A stretch of DNA of 64,000 nt, taken from assembly GCA_030544215.1 (NCBI GenBank), contig JARZZO010000003.1, positions 37,390,379 through 37,454,378 of the forward strand, read 5' to 3'. Shown in pieces: positions 32,477 to 45,857 of the stretch. Origin of the DNA: Zantedeschia hybrid cultivar. Its lineage: Eukaryota; Streptophyta; Magnoliopsida; Alismatales; Araceae. Positions within the stretch are counted from its first letter, which is position 1. Every line of letters starts with the position of its first letter. The notes under the pieces were generated by a model. The model had not been told where the DNA came from. It saw only the letters and a list, made by a program, of their open reading frames with translations, and made no database searches. A program made the translations under genes and the position numbers.

Positions 32477-34491
32477 TTCTCCCACTTGGACTATGGCCAA
32501 TCACCCATGTGTCTAAGTCCCATAGACTTAAGGTGACGTTCTAAATTATTTTGAGACAATGGCTTAGTCAAGGGATCTGCTACATTAACTTCAGATGAGA
32601 CTTTCTCAACTACTATATCTTCTCGGGCAATTATCTCACGAATCAGATGAAATCGTCTCAGAATGTGCTTTGACTTCTGATGTGATCTTGGCTCCTTCGC
32701 TTGAGCTATTGCCCCATTGTTGTCACACAATAATGGAACAGGATCTGAAATGCTTGGAACGACTCCAAGCGCTGAGATGAACTTCTTCATCCAAACCGCC
32801 TCCTTGGCCGCTTCAGCTGCAGCAATGTATTCTGCTTCGGTCGTCGAATCTGCAGTAGTTTCATGTTTGGAACTCTTCCAACTTACTGCACCTCCATTTA
32901 ACATGAACACAAATCCAGACATGGATTTGCTACCATCCATATCCGACTGGAAACTCGAGTCAGTAAATCCTCGAAATTCCAAGTCGTCTCCTCCATAAAC
33001 GAGAAATAGATCATTAGTCCTTCTCAAGTATCTAAGGATACATTTCACCGCCTTCCAGTGTTCCTCACTTGGATCAGCCTGATATCTACTAGTGACACTT
33101 AATGGATGTACCACATCAAGCCTAGTACATAGCATTGCATACATTATAGATCCTATTGCCGAGGCATAAGGAACTCTATCCATGTATGCTCTCTCTTCAG
33201 GTGTCTTGGGAGACATTTCTTTAGAGAGATAAATTCCATGCCTCATAGGAACGAGGCCTCTCTTGGAATTTTCCATGACAAACCTTTTGACTATGGTATC
33301 TATGTACATAGATTTGGACAAGCCAAGCATCCTTTTGGACCTATCTCTATAGATCCTTATTCCCAGAATATAGGATGCTTCTCCCAAATCTTTCATGGAG
33401 AAGTTTTTGGATAGCCAAGTCTTTACCGATGATAACATTCCTACATCATTCCCAATGAGTAGAATGTCATCAACGTAAAGTACTAAAAAGGTAACTGCGC
33501 TCCCACGTTCCATGTTCGGGATGCCTGCTTTAATCCATAGATGGATCTTTGCAGCTTGCATACCTTGCTTGGATCCTCTTTGAAAGTGAACCCTTCAGGT
33601 TGTATCATATACACCTCTTCTTGAAGGTTCCCGTTAAGGAATGTTGTTTTCACATCCATTTGCCATATTTCATAATCATAGAATGCGGCGATAGCAAGAA
33701 GTATTCTGATTGACTTAATCATGGCAACTGGAGAAAAGGTTTCGTCATAGTCAACACCTTGCCTTTGACGATATCCTTTTGCTACAAGCCTTGCCTTGTA
33801 TGTGTCAATTTGTCCATCTGCCCCGATCTTTCTTTTAAAGATCCATTTACTGCCAATAGGTACCATACCTTCTGGCAGATCAACCAAGTTCCAAACTTGG
33901 TTGGCATACATGGACTGAATTTCAGAATCCATTGCCTCTTGCCAATTTTCTGATTCATGATTATTTATGACTTTAAGGTAGGTTTGAGGATCATCATCCT
34001 CATTTAAGTGCACTTTTGGTTTGCCATCATCGATATGTCCAACATATCTTTCAGGCTGCTTAGGCACTCTACCTGATCTGCGAACCTTTTGTGTATCATC
34101 TTGAACAAGTTCTTGAGTCAATGGTTCAGTAGATGAACCAGTGTTGATTTGTGAGTCTAGAATTTCTTCCAGTTCTATCTTGCTCCCACTGTCTTCTTTT
34201 GAGAGATATTCTTTCTCTAAGAAGACAGCTCTTTTTGCGACAAACACCCTTTGATCGCTTGACTGATAGAAGTAATATCCAAAAGTCTCTTTTGGATATC
34301 CCACAAATCTACATTTCTCTGTCCTAGAATCCAGTTTGTCTGGATCATGTCTTTTGACATGTGCAGGACAACCCCAGACTATAACATGCTTAAAGTCTGG
34401 TTTCTTTCCTTTCCATATCTCATATGGAGTGGAAGGTAATGACTTACTGGGAACTTTGTTCAACAGATATGCAGCAGTCAACAGTGCATAT
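32477..34491 (-). pseudogene. Copia 2 pol part A: RNase H, RT, integrase C-terminus
   Basis: RNase H and late RT (YVDDILLIGNDV to MGLRHMGDWP) occupy 33500-32491. Early RT, linker and integrase tail (ALL)TAAYLLNKVPSKS occupy 34481-33520. Between them about 90 bases are deleted (after SRTWN, before GSAVTFLVLYVDD) with a frameshift. The sister copy at 61831-63315 shows the undeleted order. The right end joins the nested Gypsy's TSD. Confidence 0.88.
34487..34491. other. Left target site duplication CATAT
   Basis: CATAT directly before the Gypsy 5' LTR, repeated at 43928-43932 directly after the 3' LTR. Confidence 0.92.
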
Positions 34492-36834
34492 TGTAAGGAT
34501 CGTGACCTTCGGATCCGGTTTTCGTGATCGGACCTTGTAGTTCTAACCTTAGTGAGGGCGGAGGTTCTGAGTTGATTCGCGTCAGGACATCGAGACGCGT
34601 TTTAAACGGTGTCCACCGTCGCAGACGCATTTCAAGTTCTGCCACGTGGGTGCCACGTGGGCTGGTTTCGGGCCGCGAGGGTACGGCCCTGTCTTGTCGA
34701 CCTGAACGGCGTCCACGTGTGTCGACGCCTTTCAGACTGCGACTCTGGGTTTGTCAGAGTACGGCCCTGACATATCGTCTGAACGGCGTCTGCCTTGAAC
34801 GACGCGTTTCAGAGTCTTGTCAGAGCAGCTGTCACATCAACTGAATGGCGTCCACGGATGTCGACGCGTTTTAGCCAGTCTCTGGTTAAGCCCGCGAGCC
34901 CTCCTTCTTTCCCTCATTTTCTCCTCTCTTTCCCCTTCCGGCGAACTCGGCGGCGATCCCTCCTCCTCCCTCTTTTCCTCCCACCGTTTCATCTCTCCCT
35001 CCACTCCATCCTCTACCTAGCTCCTACCACTACCACCTCCACTTCCACTGCGGCGTTCTACTCTCCGGACGGCGGCCGACGTCACGGAGGAGCAAGGACG
35101 ACCACGGCGGTACCGGTGGCGGCGTAGGGCGAGTCGGGTGGACGGCTTGAAGCTCGGAGGCGTTCAAGTATCCGGTAAGGTGACGGTTCCCCTTAGCATC
35201 GCGTTTTAGACCATGTTTATCCCGTTTAAGCTTGTTTGGATCTTTGGTTTTGGAGGGTAGAATGAGCATGTTTAGGAGTTCTTTTGATAACATGGGGGAT
35301 TTCCATGAATGTGTTGCCTATGGATAGTATTATTCCTCTTTTCCCTCCGTTTTTGGGTGAATTTTGGGGTTGTTTGGGGTTGGAATGGGAGCCCTCGTGC
35401 TCAGGCGACTCTGGTTCCTGGGGCTGAAACACGTCGTGCATGGACGACGCCTTTCTGAAGGGCGTCGAGCCATCACGACGCCTTTTAGACAGGAATCGTC
35501 TGACAGAGAGTCTGCCAGTTCGGGGATTCTGGGACTAAAAGACGTCATGGGTGAACGACGCATTTTCGAATGGCGTCGGTTAACCATGACGCCTTTTAAA
35601 GGCAGAAATTTCCTGAGTAAGGGCCTTGGAATTTCCGGATTTCTGTGTTAAATGGCGTCTGAGGATGTCGACGCCTTTTAAAAGGCGACCACTGGTGTCG
35701 ACGCCTTTTAGGGCCTGATTCTGAAGACTGTTTTACATGAACCTGTATATGGAGCTTGAATGGCGTCGACCTTGGGAGACGCGATCCAAGACAGAACCTC
35801 ACTAATTCATGCCAGTAAAATGTGTTCACACTGTTAGACGGATAGTTATTGCATGTTTTAGTGTACCCGGTAGAGGTAGATTCTTCATGACCGGACGATG
35901 CTACATGTATGTTATACGATCGCGGACTTTTTACGTGACCGGATCGTACTTGTTAGGTTTTGTGTTACTGTGGACCAGGAGTGACATTGTAGCGCTTTAT
36001 CACCCTGTGCTGGTGGGGGCGTGAGCACAGCGCCGGTGGGGGCGTGGGGGGGGTGACGCCTAGCGAGAGAGGGTCACCTGGTGAACCCCGGGGTCAGCTA
36101 GTACCGGTGTCGGAGTGGTACATTCGGAGAGTCACTCATGCTGAGGGAAGGAGTAGCCACCTGAGCCGGTTGGGCCGGAGTAGCTAGTGTGCTATCCGAG
36201 GGGTTACTGTTTGGTCTCAGCGGGTCGAGGTTTCTCCACCGTTGTTGTGTGGTTGGCGAGTTCTATCGAGACGGCAGTTGTAGATTTCCTAATCGGCTGG
36301 TTTAATATATGCATGTTTATTATATTATGATTGCATGTGATTTCACGTTAAGAATTAAGAACTGTACCTCTTGTGCTTATCACTTTACCGTTAGCTGTAC
36401 CTTGCACTTGTGGGTGTGTGCGTGGGCAGTGGGGATCGAAGGATCCCTACTGAGTCTTGTCTTTGAGACTCACCCCTCCTGCGGTTTTCAGGTGAGGACT
36501 CTCAGCAGACCTAGCGAGGAGAGTGCGGCCGTGAGTTGAGCACCGTCAGCAGTTGTTCCGGGGTATGCCCCGACGTAGTTGTGATTTTTTTTATTTCTGA
36601 CCTGTACGTTTAATTATTTCGTTTCTGTTGGAAAATATAATTATTTGCTGTATCGAGTCGCATTGTAATAATTTTAATTCCTGCACTTTTACTTCTGTTC
36701 AATGCGATGTGAATGTTTAGCTTAGTTTATTATTTATCTCCCAGACTTGATTAGATCCTGGTTTGGTTCCAAATTAATGATTCGGTACCCATTTAGTAAT
36801 CGGATCCCCGATTATAGGGTGGCGTGTCGTTACA
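34492..36834 (+). repeat. 5' LTR of the complete Gypsy element
   Basis: 2343 bp, TGTAAGGATCGTGACC to GGCGTGTCGTTACA. It carries about eleven GGCGTC/GACGCC interrupted palindromes between 34599 and 35790. A TC-rich stretch near 34895-35010 precedes a GC-rich part; no TATA box is obvious to me. Confidence 0.92.
34599..35790. repeat. GGCGTC/GACGCC inverted modules in 5' LTR
   Basis: About eleven ~30-bp units near 34599, 34705, 34781, 34842, 35424, 35455, 35534, 35564, 35645, 35679 and 35755. Each has a GAATGGCGTC-like left half, a variable core of about 10 bases and a GACGCCTTTTA-like right half. The 3' LTR repeats the set at 41695-42880. Confidence 0.7.
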
Positions 36835-36836
36835 GT

Positions 36837-36848
36837 TGGTATCAGAGC
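36837..36848 (+). promoter_or_regulatory. Primer binding site (initiator-Met tRNA)
   Basis: TGGTATCAGAGC two bases after the 5' LTR. Confidence 0.92.
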
Positions 36849-36991
36849 ATACGGTCTGGCAAATAAATAAATAACTAGGTTAAATATCATAAATTCGGCA
36901 ACTAAATATATTATCCCGTACAGGCACGGCGGTAGCATAGGCTTTAGGAATCTAATTAGAACTTTTTGATTTTGTAATTGTAGGCGAGTAG

Positions 36992-39900
36992 ATGGCTCCC
37001 AAAAGGAGGATGCCAGTTATTCGAGAGCGGGGAGATGTCCCTAGTGGGTCCGAGGCCGGGAGGCCGAGTGTTGAGCAGTTCATGGAGGCGATGATGGACA
37101 CTATGGCTCGTTATCAGACACGAGACCCTAGTGAGAGTTCCAGTGCGCGGGGAGGGTCCACCGCTACACTTGAGCGGTTTCTGAAGCTGAGGCCACCTCA
37201 CTTCACCGGTCGTCCCGACCTTGACGAGGCCATCCACTGGCTTAGAGAGATAGAGAAGACTTTTGACACCATGGATTGTGCTGCAGTAGAGCGGACCCCG
37301 TTAGCTACCTTCATGCTGAAGGATAGCGCCTACGACTGGTGGACCACCTTGAAGAGTTTGTCCTACGAGGACAGGAGTCTTAGGGAAATTCCATGGGAGA
37401 CATTTGTTAAGGAATTCAACGCACAGTATTTCCCTAGACATGTCCCAAGGGCCAAGGAGAGGGAGTTCATGGATCTGACGCAGGGGAGCATGACAGTACT
37501 TGAGTACCAGGCGAAGTTTGTTTCGCTAGGTCGGTTCGTGCCTTTCATATCTGGGGACGAGGAGTGTCGTACTGAGAGATTCGTTGACGGACTGAGGCTC
37601 AACTTGAGGAACTTCGTGGCGTCTCACTGTTGCACTGATCTGGCTTCCGCGGTTAGATGTGCGGCAGCAGTGGAGGCTCAACAGAGCCAGTCGGCCCGGG
37701 AGAGAGGATTGGCTGCTCAGAGCCCAGTTCGTGGCAGGGGTAAGGCAGCGGCAGCGGCCCCTTCTGCTGGATCGGGATCGTCGTCACTCGGCTCCCGATT
37801 CAGGAGATTCTTCAGGGGTGGTTGCAGCAGTAGTGGCAGTAGCGGCAGCAACAGGCCCGGGCAGGGTCAACAGAGTCAGTCTGTATCCAGTGCACCGTAG
37901 GGGCCAGCTCAGAGGCTTCCGGCAGTCTGTCAGCACTGTGGGGGTACCCATGGTGGGACTCAGTGTCCCACTCTTCCCAGGAGATGTTTCGCTTGCGGCC
38001 AGCAGGGCCACTTGGCGAGGCAGTGCCCGCAGGGGTATGGTCAGGGACATGGTTCAGGTGAGCAGAAGAAGCCAAGGACCCAGGGGAGAGTGCTAGCTAT
38101 CACCAGGAGGGAGGCTCGCGCGTCCAACTTGGTGGAAGGTACACTTTCTGTCCTTGGGAACTCTGCACACGTATTGATTGATTCGGGTGTTTCGCATTCT
38201 TTTATTTCTGAGCAGTTCTTAGATATCCTTTCTGTGCCCGTTGTTGAGTTATCTGATGGTTTGATGGTGGAGGTTCCTTCTGGAGACTATATGATATCTT
38301 ATAACTGCTTGAGGAATGTTCCCTTGACCATTGAGGGTCATGTGCTCCCTGCCCAGTTGGTTGTGCTTGCCATTCGGGACTTTGATGTCATCCTGGGTAT
38401 GGATTGGTTGGAAGCCTTTTATGCAGAGGTGGACTGCCACAGGAAGAGGGTGCGATTCTCCATTCCGGACATCCCGACCTTCTTCTTCCAAGGTATTAGG
38501 CTTTCTTCCCGAGGTATTCTTATTTCTGCCTTTAAGGCACGGAGGTTGCTTGATGGTGGCTGTGAGGCTTTCCTTGCCTCTGTTGTTGTCTCTGATGTCC
38601 GGGATAGTCTCAGCCCTGGGGAGGTACCTGTTGTATGTGAGTTTATAGATGTTTTTCCAGAGGAGCTACCTGGCCTTCCTCCTCAGCGAGAGGTCGAATT
38701 CACCATCGAGCTTGCACTAGGTACGGCGCCCTTGTCTAAGGCCCCGTATCGGATGGCGCCAGCTGAACTCGCTGAGTTAAAGGCACAGTTGCAGGAGCTG
38801 CTGAATAAGGGTTTCATTCGCCCCAGTACATCTCCATGGGGTGCTCCAGTCCTGTTCGTTAGAAAGAAAGATGGTTCTCTGAGGTTGTGCATTGACTATA
38901 GGCAGCTGAACCAGGTAACGATAAAGAATAAATACCCACTTCCAAGAATTGATGATTTGATGGATCAGCTGCAGTCCGCGAAGGTATTTTCCAAGATCGA
39001 CTTGAGATCCGGGTATTATCAGATGAGGATCCAGGATGTTGATGTTAGCAAGACGGCTTTCAGAACTCGGTATGGACATTATGAGTTTTTGGTTATGCCC
39101 TTTGGCTTGACCAATGCTCCGGCGGCCTTTATGGAGCTGATGAACCGAGTCTTCAGGACTTACCTGGATCAGTTTGTGGTTGTGTTTATTGATGATATTC
39201 TGATCTATTCTTCTTCTGAGGAAGAGCATGCCACCCATGTTCGGGCTGTATTGCAGGTCCTGAGGGAGCATCGACTTTATGCCAAGTTCAGCAAGTGTGA
39301 GTTTTGGCTAGACGAGGTGCATTTCCTTGGGCATGTTATTTCTGGCAATGGTATCGCAGTGGATCCAGCCAAGATCGAGGCGGTGATGGATTGGAAAAGG
39401 CCGACTTCAGTAACTGAGATCAGTAGCTTTCTGGGGCTTGCCGGTTATTACAGACGGTTTGTTCAGGGATTTTCTTCGATAGCAGCTCCCTTGTCGAGGT
39501 TGACTCGAAAGGGAGTTCGCTTTGTGTGGACCGAGGATTGTGAGCGGAGTTTTATTGAGTTAAAGACCCGTCTCACGTCAGCCCCTATACTGGTGCTTCC
39601 ATCTGGATCAGGTGGATTTGTGGTTTACTCTGATGCGTCCCGTCGAGGTTTGGGCGCAGTTCTAATGCAGCATGGCAGGGTAGTGGCTTATGCTTCTCGA
39701 CAGCTGAAGAAGCATGAAGAGAACTATCCTACTCATGATTTGGAGCTGGCAGCTGTGGTATTCGCACTCAAGATCTGGAGGCATTATTTATATGGGGAGA
39801 AATTCCAGGTTTTCACGGATCACAAGAGTTTGAAATATGTGTTCACTCAGAGGGATCTGAATTTGAGGCAGCGAAGGTGGATGGAGTTTATTAAAGATTA

Positions 39901-41497
39901 TGACTTTGACCTTTCTTATCATCCGGGCAAAGCGAATGTAGTGGCAGACGCTTTGAGTCGGAAGACGGTCATGTCGTACCTTATGATTCAGGAGTGGAAA
40001 TTATTCGAGCAGGTGGTGGAATCTTCTTTTAGGGTTCCACGTGATGATGACAGAGCCGTGCTGGTCAGTTTGACTGTGAGACCAGCTGTGTATCATGCAG
40101 TAATTGAGGCTCAGAGGGCAGATGTTGAGCTACCACAGATCCTCTAGAGGTCAGAGGTGGAGTTATGGGACGACGGTACGGTCAGGTTCAGAGGTAGGCT
40201 TTATGTTCCGACAGAGAAGGACGTGCGCAGATGTGTTCTTGATGAGGCGCACCGTTCGAGATATGCAGTGCATCCGGGCTCGACTAAGATGTATCATTTT
40301 TTGAGGAGGCACTTCTGGTGGCCTGGTATGAAGAAAGATGTGGCTGAATATGTGGCCAGATGCATGACTTGTCAGCAGGTCAAGGCCGAGCATCAGAGAC
40401 CTGGTGGATTGCTACAGCCCTTGCCGATTCCAGAGTGGAAATGGGAGCATGTGACGATGGACTTCGTGATGGGATTGCCTACATCCCCTAGCAGGAGAGA
40501 TGCCATCTGGGTCATCGTTGATCGGCTGACCAAGTCGGCACACTTCCTAGCTATTAGGAAGGACTGGTCAGTCGGCAAGCTGGCAAAGTTGTTTGTAGAC
40601 CGGATCATCTCTCTGCACGGGGTGCCTTTGTCTATCGTATCAGATCGAGATCCAAGGTTTACTTCTAGATTATGGAAGAGCTTTCAGCAGGCATTAGGCA
40701 CTCAGTTGGCTTTCAGCTCAGCCTACCATCCCGAGACTGACGGACATTCGGAGAGGACTATTCAGACCTTGGAAGATATGCTCAGAGCTTGTTGTCTAGA
40801 CTGGGGAGGTTCTTGGGAGCAATATTTGTCCACAGTGGAATTTGCATATAACAACAGTTACCATTCCAGTATCGGCATGGCGCCTTACGAGGCTTTGTAT
40901 GGGCGACCGTGTCGATCTCCTGTATGTTGGTCCGAGATCGGTGAAAGGCAGATAGCAGGACCCGAATTAGTACAGCAGTGTGCTGAGATTGTCAGGTTAG
41001 TTCGGCAGAGGTTGACCGCAGCGCAGAGTAGGCAGAAGAGTTATGCTGACATCCGACGGAGACCGCTTGAGTTTGAAGTTGGGGACCACGTGTTTCTCCG
41101 AGTTTCACCCTCCAAGGGTGTAATGAGATTCGGGAAGCGAGGCAAGCTGAGTCCGCGCTATATTGGGCCTTTTCCCATCCTTGCTCGGATTGGGGAAACC
41201 GCATACCAGCTGGCCTTGCCGCCCAGTCTTGCAGGGGTGCACGATGTGTTCCATGTTTCCTTACTGAGGAAATATGTTCAGGATCCGTCCCATGTCCTGG
41301 ACTTTTCAGAGTTGGAGGTCGCTGAGGACCTGTCCTTTCCAGAATATCCTGTTCGTATTGAGGATCGCAGAGAACAGGTCCTGCGGAACAAGATTGTACC
41401 GTTGGTCAAGGTGATTTGGCAGTACCGCTCCGGAGGTGAGGCAACCTGGGAGCGAGAGGATGAGATGCGGGAGCAGTTCCCTTACCTCTTTTCGTAA
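36992..41497 (+). pseudogene. Gypsy gag-pol, one frame with two TAG stops
   Basis: One frame of 1502 codons is interrupted only by TAG at 37898-37900 and 40145-40147; the three open parts are in the same frame. Gag: MAPKRRMPV start, YDWWTTLKS core, and CCHC CFACGQQGHLARQC near residue 332. Protease LIDSGVSHSF (Asp near 397). RT with FIDDILIYSS (first Asp of FIDD near 734). RNase H VVYSDASRRGLG (near 881) and ADALSRK. Integrase zinc region (H near 1086), catalytic region from MDFVMGLP (near 1157), SDRDPRF and DGHSERTIQTLED. The tail KVIWQYRSGGEATWEREDE is chromodomain-like. Both stops look like CAG-to-TAG changes. Proteins act in cytoplasmic particles and then in nuclear integration; a chromodomain would guide insertion. 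Confidence 0.9.
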
Positions 41498-41571
41498 GTT
41501 TCCTTGTAAACTTGTATCCCTATTTGACCTTGTTCATTCTAAGCAGTCAATTTCGGGGACGAAATTCTTTT

Positions 41572-41583
41572 AAGGGGGGGAGA
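41572..41583 (+). other. Polypurine tract of the complete Gypsy element
   Basis: AAGGGGGGGAGA just before the 3' LTR, preceded by GGGGACGAAATTC as in the gag-only element. Confidence 0.9.
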
Positions 41584-41584
41584 T

Positions 41585-43927
41585 TGTAAGGATCGTGACC
41601 TTCGGATCCGGTTTTTGTGATCGGACCTTGTAGTTCTAACCTTAGTGAGGGCGGAGGTTCTGAGTTGATTCGCGTCAGGACATCGAGACGCGTTTTAAAC
41701 GGCGTCCACCGTCGCAGACACATTTCAAGTTCTGCCACGTGGGTGCCACGTGGGCTGGTTTCGGGCCGCGAGGGTACGGCCCTATCTTGTCGACCTGAAC
41801 GGCGTCCACGTGTGTCGACGCCTTTCAGACTGTGACTCTGGGTTTGTCAGAGTACGGCCCTGACATATCGTCTGAACGGCGTCTGCCTTGAACGACGCAT
41901 TTCAGAGTCTTGTCAGAACAGCTGTCACATCAACTGAATGGCGTCCACGGATGTCGACGCGTTTTAGCCAGTCTCTGGTTAACCCCGCGAGCCCTCCTTC
42001 TTTCCCTCATTTTCTCCTCTCTTTCCCCTTCCGGCGAACTCGTCGGCGATCCCTCCTCCTCCCTCTTTTCCTCCCACCGTTTCATCTCTCCCTCCACTCC
42101 ATCCTCTACCTAGCTCCTACCACTACCACCTCCACTTCCACTGCGGCGTTCTACTCTCCGGACGGCGGCCGACGTCACGGAGGAGCAAGGACGACCACGG
42201 CGGTACCGGCGGCGGCGTAGGGCGAGTCGGGTGGACGGCTTGAAGCTCGAAGGCGTTCAAGTATCCGGTAGGGTGACGGTTCCCCTTAGCATCGCGTTTT
42301 AGACCATGTTTACCCCGTTTAAGCTTGTTTGGATCTTTGGTTTTGGAGGGTAGAATGAGCATGTTTAGGAGTTCTTTTGATAACATGGGGGATTTCCATG
42401 AATGTGTTGCCTATGGATAGTATTATTCCTCTTTTCCCTTCGTTTTTGGGTGAATTTTGGGGTTGTTTGGGGTTGGAATGGGAGCCCTCGGGCTCAGGCG
42501 ACTCTGGTTCCTGGGGCTGAAACACGTCGTGCATGGACGACGCCTTTCTGAAGGGCGTCGAGCCATCACGACGCCTTTTAGATTGGAATCGTCTGACAGA
42601 GAGTCTGCCAGTTCGGGGATTCTGGGACTAAAAGACGTCATGGGTGAACGACGCGTGTTCGAATGGCGTCGGTTAACCATGACGCCTTTTAAAGGCAGAA
42701 ATTTCCTGAGTAAGGGCCTTGGAATTTCCGGATTTCTGTGTTAAATGGCGTCTGAGGATGTCGACGCCTTTTAAAAGGCGACCACTGGTGTCGACGCCTT
42801 TTAGGGCCTGATTCTGAAGACTGTTTTACATGAACCTGTACATGGAGCTTGAATGGCGTCGACCTTGGGAGACGCGATTCAAGACAGAACCTCACTAATT
42901 CATGCCAGTAAAATGTGTTCACACTGTTAGACGGATAGTTATTGCATGTTCTAGTGTACCCGGTAGAGGTAGATTCTTCATGACCGGACGATGCTACATG
43001 TTTGTTATACGATCGCGGACTTTTCACGTGACCGGATCGTACTTGTTGGATTTTGTGTTACTGTGGACCAGGAGTGACATTGTAGCGCTTTATCACCCTG
43101 TGCTGGTGGGGGCGTGAGCACAGCGCCGGTGGGGGCGTGGGCGGGGTGACGCCTAGCGAGAGAGGGTCACCTGGTGAACCGCGGGGTCAGCTAGTACCGG
43201 TGTCGGAGTGGTACATTCGGAGAGTCACTCATGCTGAGGGAAGGAGTAGCCACCTGAGCCGGTTGGGCCAGAGTAGCTAGTGTGCTATCCGAGGGGTTAC
43301 TATTTGGTCTCAGCGGGTCGAGGTTTCTCCACCGTTGTTGTGTGGTTGGCAAGTTCTATCGAGACGGCAGTTGTAGATTTCCTAATCGGCTGGTTTAATA
43401 TATGCATGTTTATTATATTACGATTGCATGTGATTTCACGTTAAGAATTAGGAACTATACCTCTTGTGCTTATCACTTTACCGTTAGCTGTACCTTGCAC
43501 TTGTGGGTGTGTGCGTGGGCAGTGGGGATCGAAGGATCCCTACTGAGTCTTGTCTTTGAGACTCACCCCTCCTGCGGTTTTCAGGTGAGGACTCTCAGCA
43601 GACCTAGCGAGGAGAGTGCGGCCGTGAGTTGAGCACCGTCAGCAGTTGTTCCGGGGTATGCCCCGACGTAGTTGTGATTTTTTTTATTTCTGACCTGTAC
43701 GTTTAATTATTTCCTTTCTGTTGGAAAATGTAATTATTTGCTGTATCGAGTCGCATTGTAATAATTTTAATTCCTGCACTTTTACTTCTGTTCAATGCGA
43801 TGTGAATGTTTAGCTTAGTTTATTATTTATCTCCCAGACTTGATTAGATCCTGGTTTGGTTCCAAATTAATGATTCGGTACCCATTTAGTAATCGGATCC
43901 CCGATTATAGGGTGGCGGGTCGTTACA
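41585..43927 (+). repeat. 3' LTR of the complete Gypsy element
   Basis: 2343 bp, the same length as the 5' LTR, ending GGCGGGTCGTTACA. Most differences from the 5' copy are transitions. The inverted GGCGTC modules are repeated. Confidence 0.92.
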
Positions 43928-43932
43928 CATAT
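43928..43932. other. Right target site duplication CATAT
   Basis: It matches 34487-34491 and continues Copia 2 integrase. Confidence 0.92.
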
Positions 43933-45778
43933 CCCCATAAAGAGATTGGAAGTTTGGCATAACTCATCATGGATCGTACCATATCTAATAGAGTACGATT
44001 TCTCCTTTCCGATACACCATTTAACTGAGGTGTATAGGGAGGAGTCCACTGAGACAAAATACCATTATCCTTAAGATATTCTGTGAATTTTGTACTTAAG
44101 TATTCACCCCCTCGATCTGATCGAAGAGTTTTAATACTCTTTCCAGTCTGGTTCTCAACTTCGTTTTTAAAATCTTTAAATTTCTCAAAGACTTCTGACT
44201 TATATTTCATTAAATATATGTAGCAATATCTTGAGAAATCATCTGTAAATGAAACAAAGTATGAGTAACCACCCATAGCATGAGTGGACATTGGACCACA
44301 TACATCACTATGTATTAGTTCAAATAAGTCCTTAGCTCTTTCTCCATGTCCTGAGAATGGAGCTTTGGTCATCTTTCCCATGAGACAAGCTTCACAGGTT
44401 GCAAATGATTCATAATCAAATGGATCAAGATATCCATTCTTTTACAACCTTATGATCATGTTCTCATTTATATGACCTAGCCTACAATGCCATAGGTACG
44501 ATTTATTCACATCCTTATCTAAGCGTTCAAGAGAATTATTTACCAGACAAACATCATATGAAATATCAAGTAAATATAATCCATTCAATAAATATCCGGA
44601 AGCAAACAATTTGTCTTCTTGATAAATTGAACAACCTTTATTCTCTTGCTTCATAGAATATCCTTGTCTATCTAAACATGAAATAGATATGATATTCATA
44701 ATAATAGTTGGAACATAATAACAATCTATCAGTTCCAAAGAGTCTCCTGACGGCATCTGAAGTCTTGCTGTCCCCACAGCTAACGCAGCAACTTTTGTTC
44801 CATTCCCGAGCCTCAGATCCACGTCTCCGCGGTTCAATCTTCTTTTACTTGTTAACACCTGCAAGCTATTGCAGATATGAGAAATACATCCAGTATCTAA
44901 TACCCAGGATGTTGATTCTCTATAAGACAAGTTAAGATCGATCATGAGAATACCTGAAGCTTCACCAAGCTTCTCCTTGGCTTTGTCTGCAAGATAAATC
45001 TTGCAGTTTCTCTTCCAATGACCTTCTTTATGGCAGTGGAAACACTGACCTTTATCATTGACTTTAGCTTTGTCCTTTTGTGCCGCCGGTTTGCTTTTCA
45101 CTAGCTTTTTAGGCTTACCTTTCTTAAAGGTCTGTCCAGTTTTTCTTTTCTTGTTGGTCTTACCAACAAGCATTACATTTGGCTTATCTTTCTGGATAGT
45201 GCCTTCTGCTGTCTTCAACATGTTGAGCAGCTCAGCTAGTGAGACTTCAATTTTGTTCATATTGAAGTTGATAATGAATTGTGAAAATGAATCTGGAAGG
45301 GACTGTAGGATTAAGTCGATGCTTAGGTCATTGTTCATAACAAAGCCGAGCACAGCAAGCCTCTCAATCCACTCTATCATCTTGAGCACATGAGTTTGCA
45401 CAGATGTGCCATCGCTCATTCTGGTCCTGAACAATTTCTTAAATATCTCATATCTTTCTGTTCTGGATTGTTCACCTCTTGTAGGTGATTCATAATGGTC
45501 TTAGGTTCCATGTTATCATGTTGTCGCTGCAGTTCATTGTTCATTGAACCGAGCATATAACACTGGACCTTGACTGAGTCCTCCTTCCAATTTTCATACA
45601 TCATTAATTCATCTTCGTTAGCATTATCACCGGGTTGCACTGGATCTGGTTGATCCAGGACATAGGCTAGCTTTTCACACCTGAAGACAATCTTCAGGTT
45701 GCGTAACCAGTCAATGTAATTTGGTCCCGTGAGTTTGTTTGCATCAAGTATGCAACGGAGGGGGTTAGGTGACGACAT
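43928..45778 (-). pseudogene. Copia 2 part B: gag, protease, integrase N-terminal half
   Basis: Gag starts at 45778 (MSSPNPLRCILDANKLTGPN) and is full length, unlike family I. It shifts frame near 45475, then runs on (MIEWIERLAVLGFVMNNDLS) to an intact CCHC knuckle CFHCHKEGHWKRNC, protease WVLDTGCISHIC and the GAG-pre-integrase HCRLGHINEN. A TAA near 44453 (sister copies suggest CAA) ends that frame. The integrase core (HSDVCGPM, LRSDRGGEYLS, GVSERRNRTLLD) lies at 44381-43933 and joins part A across the nested Gypsy. Confidence 0.88.
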
Positions 45779-45857
45779 AGCGACCTACATGGAAATATAT
45801 AAAATGAGAAGATAGTTCTTAAAATCAGATTTAGGACTTTTAATCTAGATTTATCCT

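Larger units (their letters stand above)
34492..43927 (+). mobile_element. Complete Ty3/Gypsy chromovirus-like (Tekay-type) element, 9436 bp
   Basis: It has two 2343-bp LTRs, TSD CATAT, an initiator-Met PBS, one gag-pol frame, and PPT AAGGGGGGGAGA. It sits within the integrase gene of Copia 2. The LTRs differ at roughly 37 positions by eye (about 1.6%), so it is fairly young. Long LTRs, a single gag-pol ORF with MAPKRR start, and a chromodomain-like tail point to the Tekay/Del group. Confidence 0.92.

Noticed and set aside
34524..35829. Short frames in the LTR of the complete Gypsy
   Set aside because: Repeated identically in the 3' LTR and within the GGCGTC module array; not genes.
34492..43927. 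Endogenous virus (caulimovirid or envelope-bearing)
   Set aside because: No movement protein, coat or envelope-like ORF; LTRs, PBS, PPT and chromodomain-like integrase tail are standard Gypsy.
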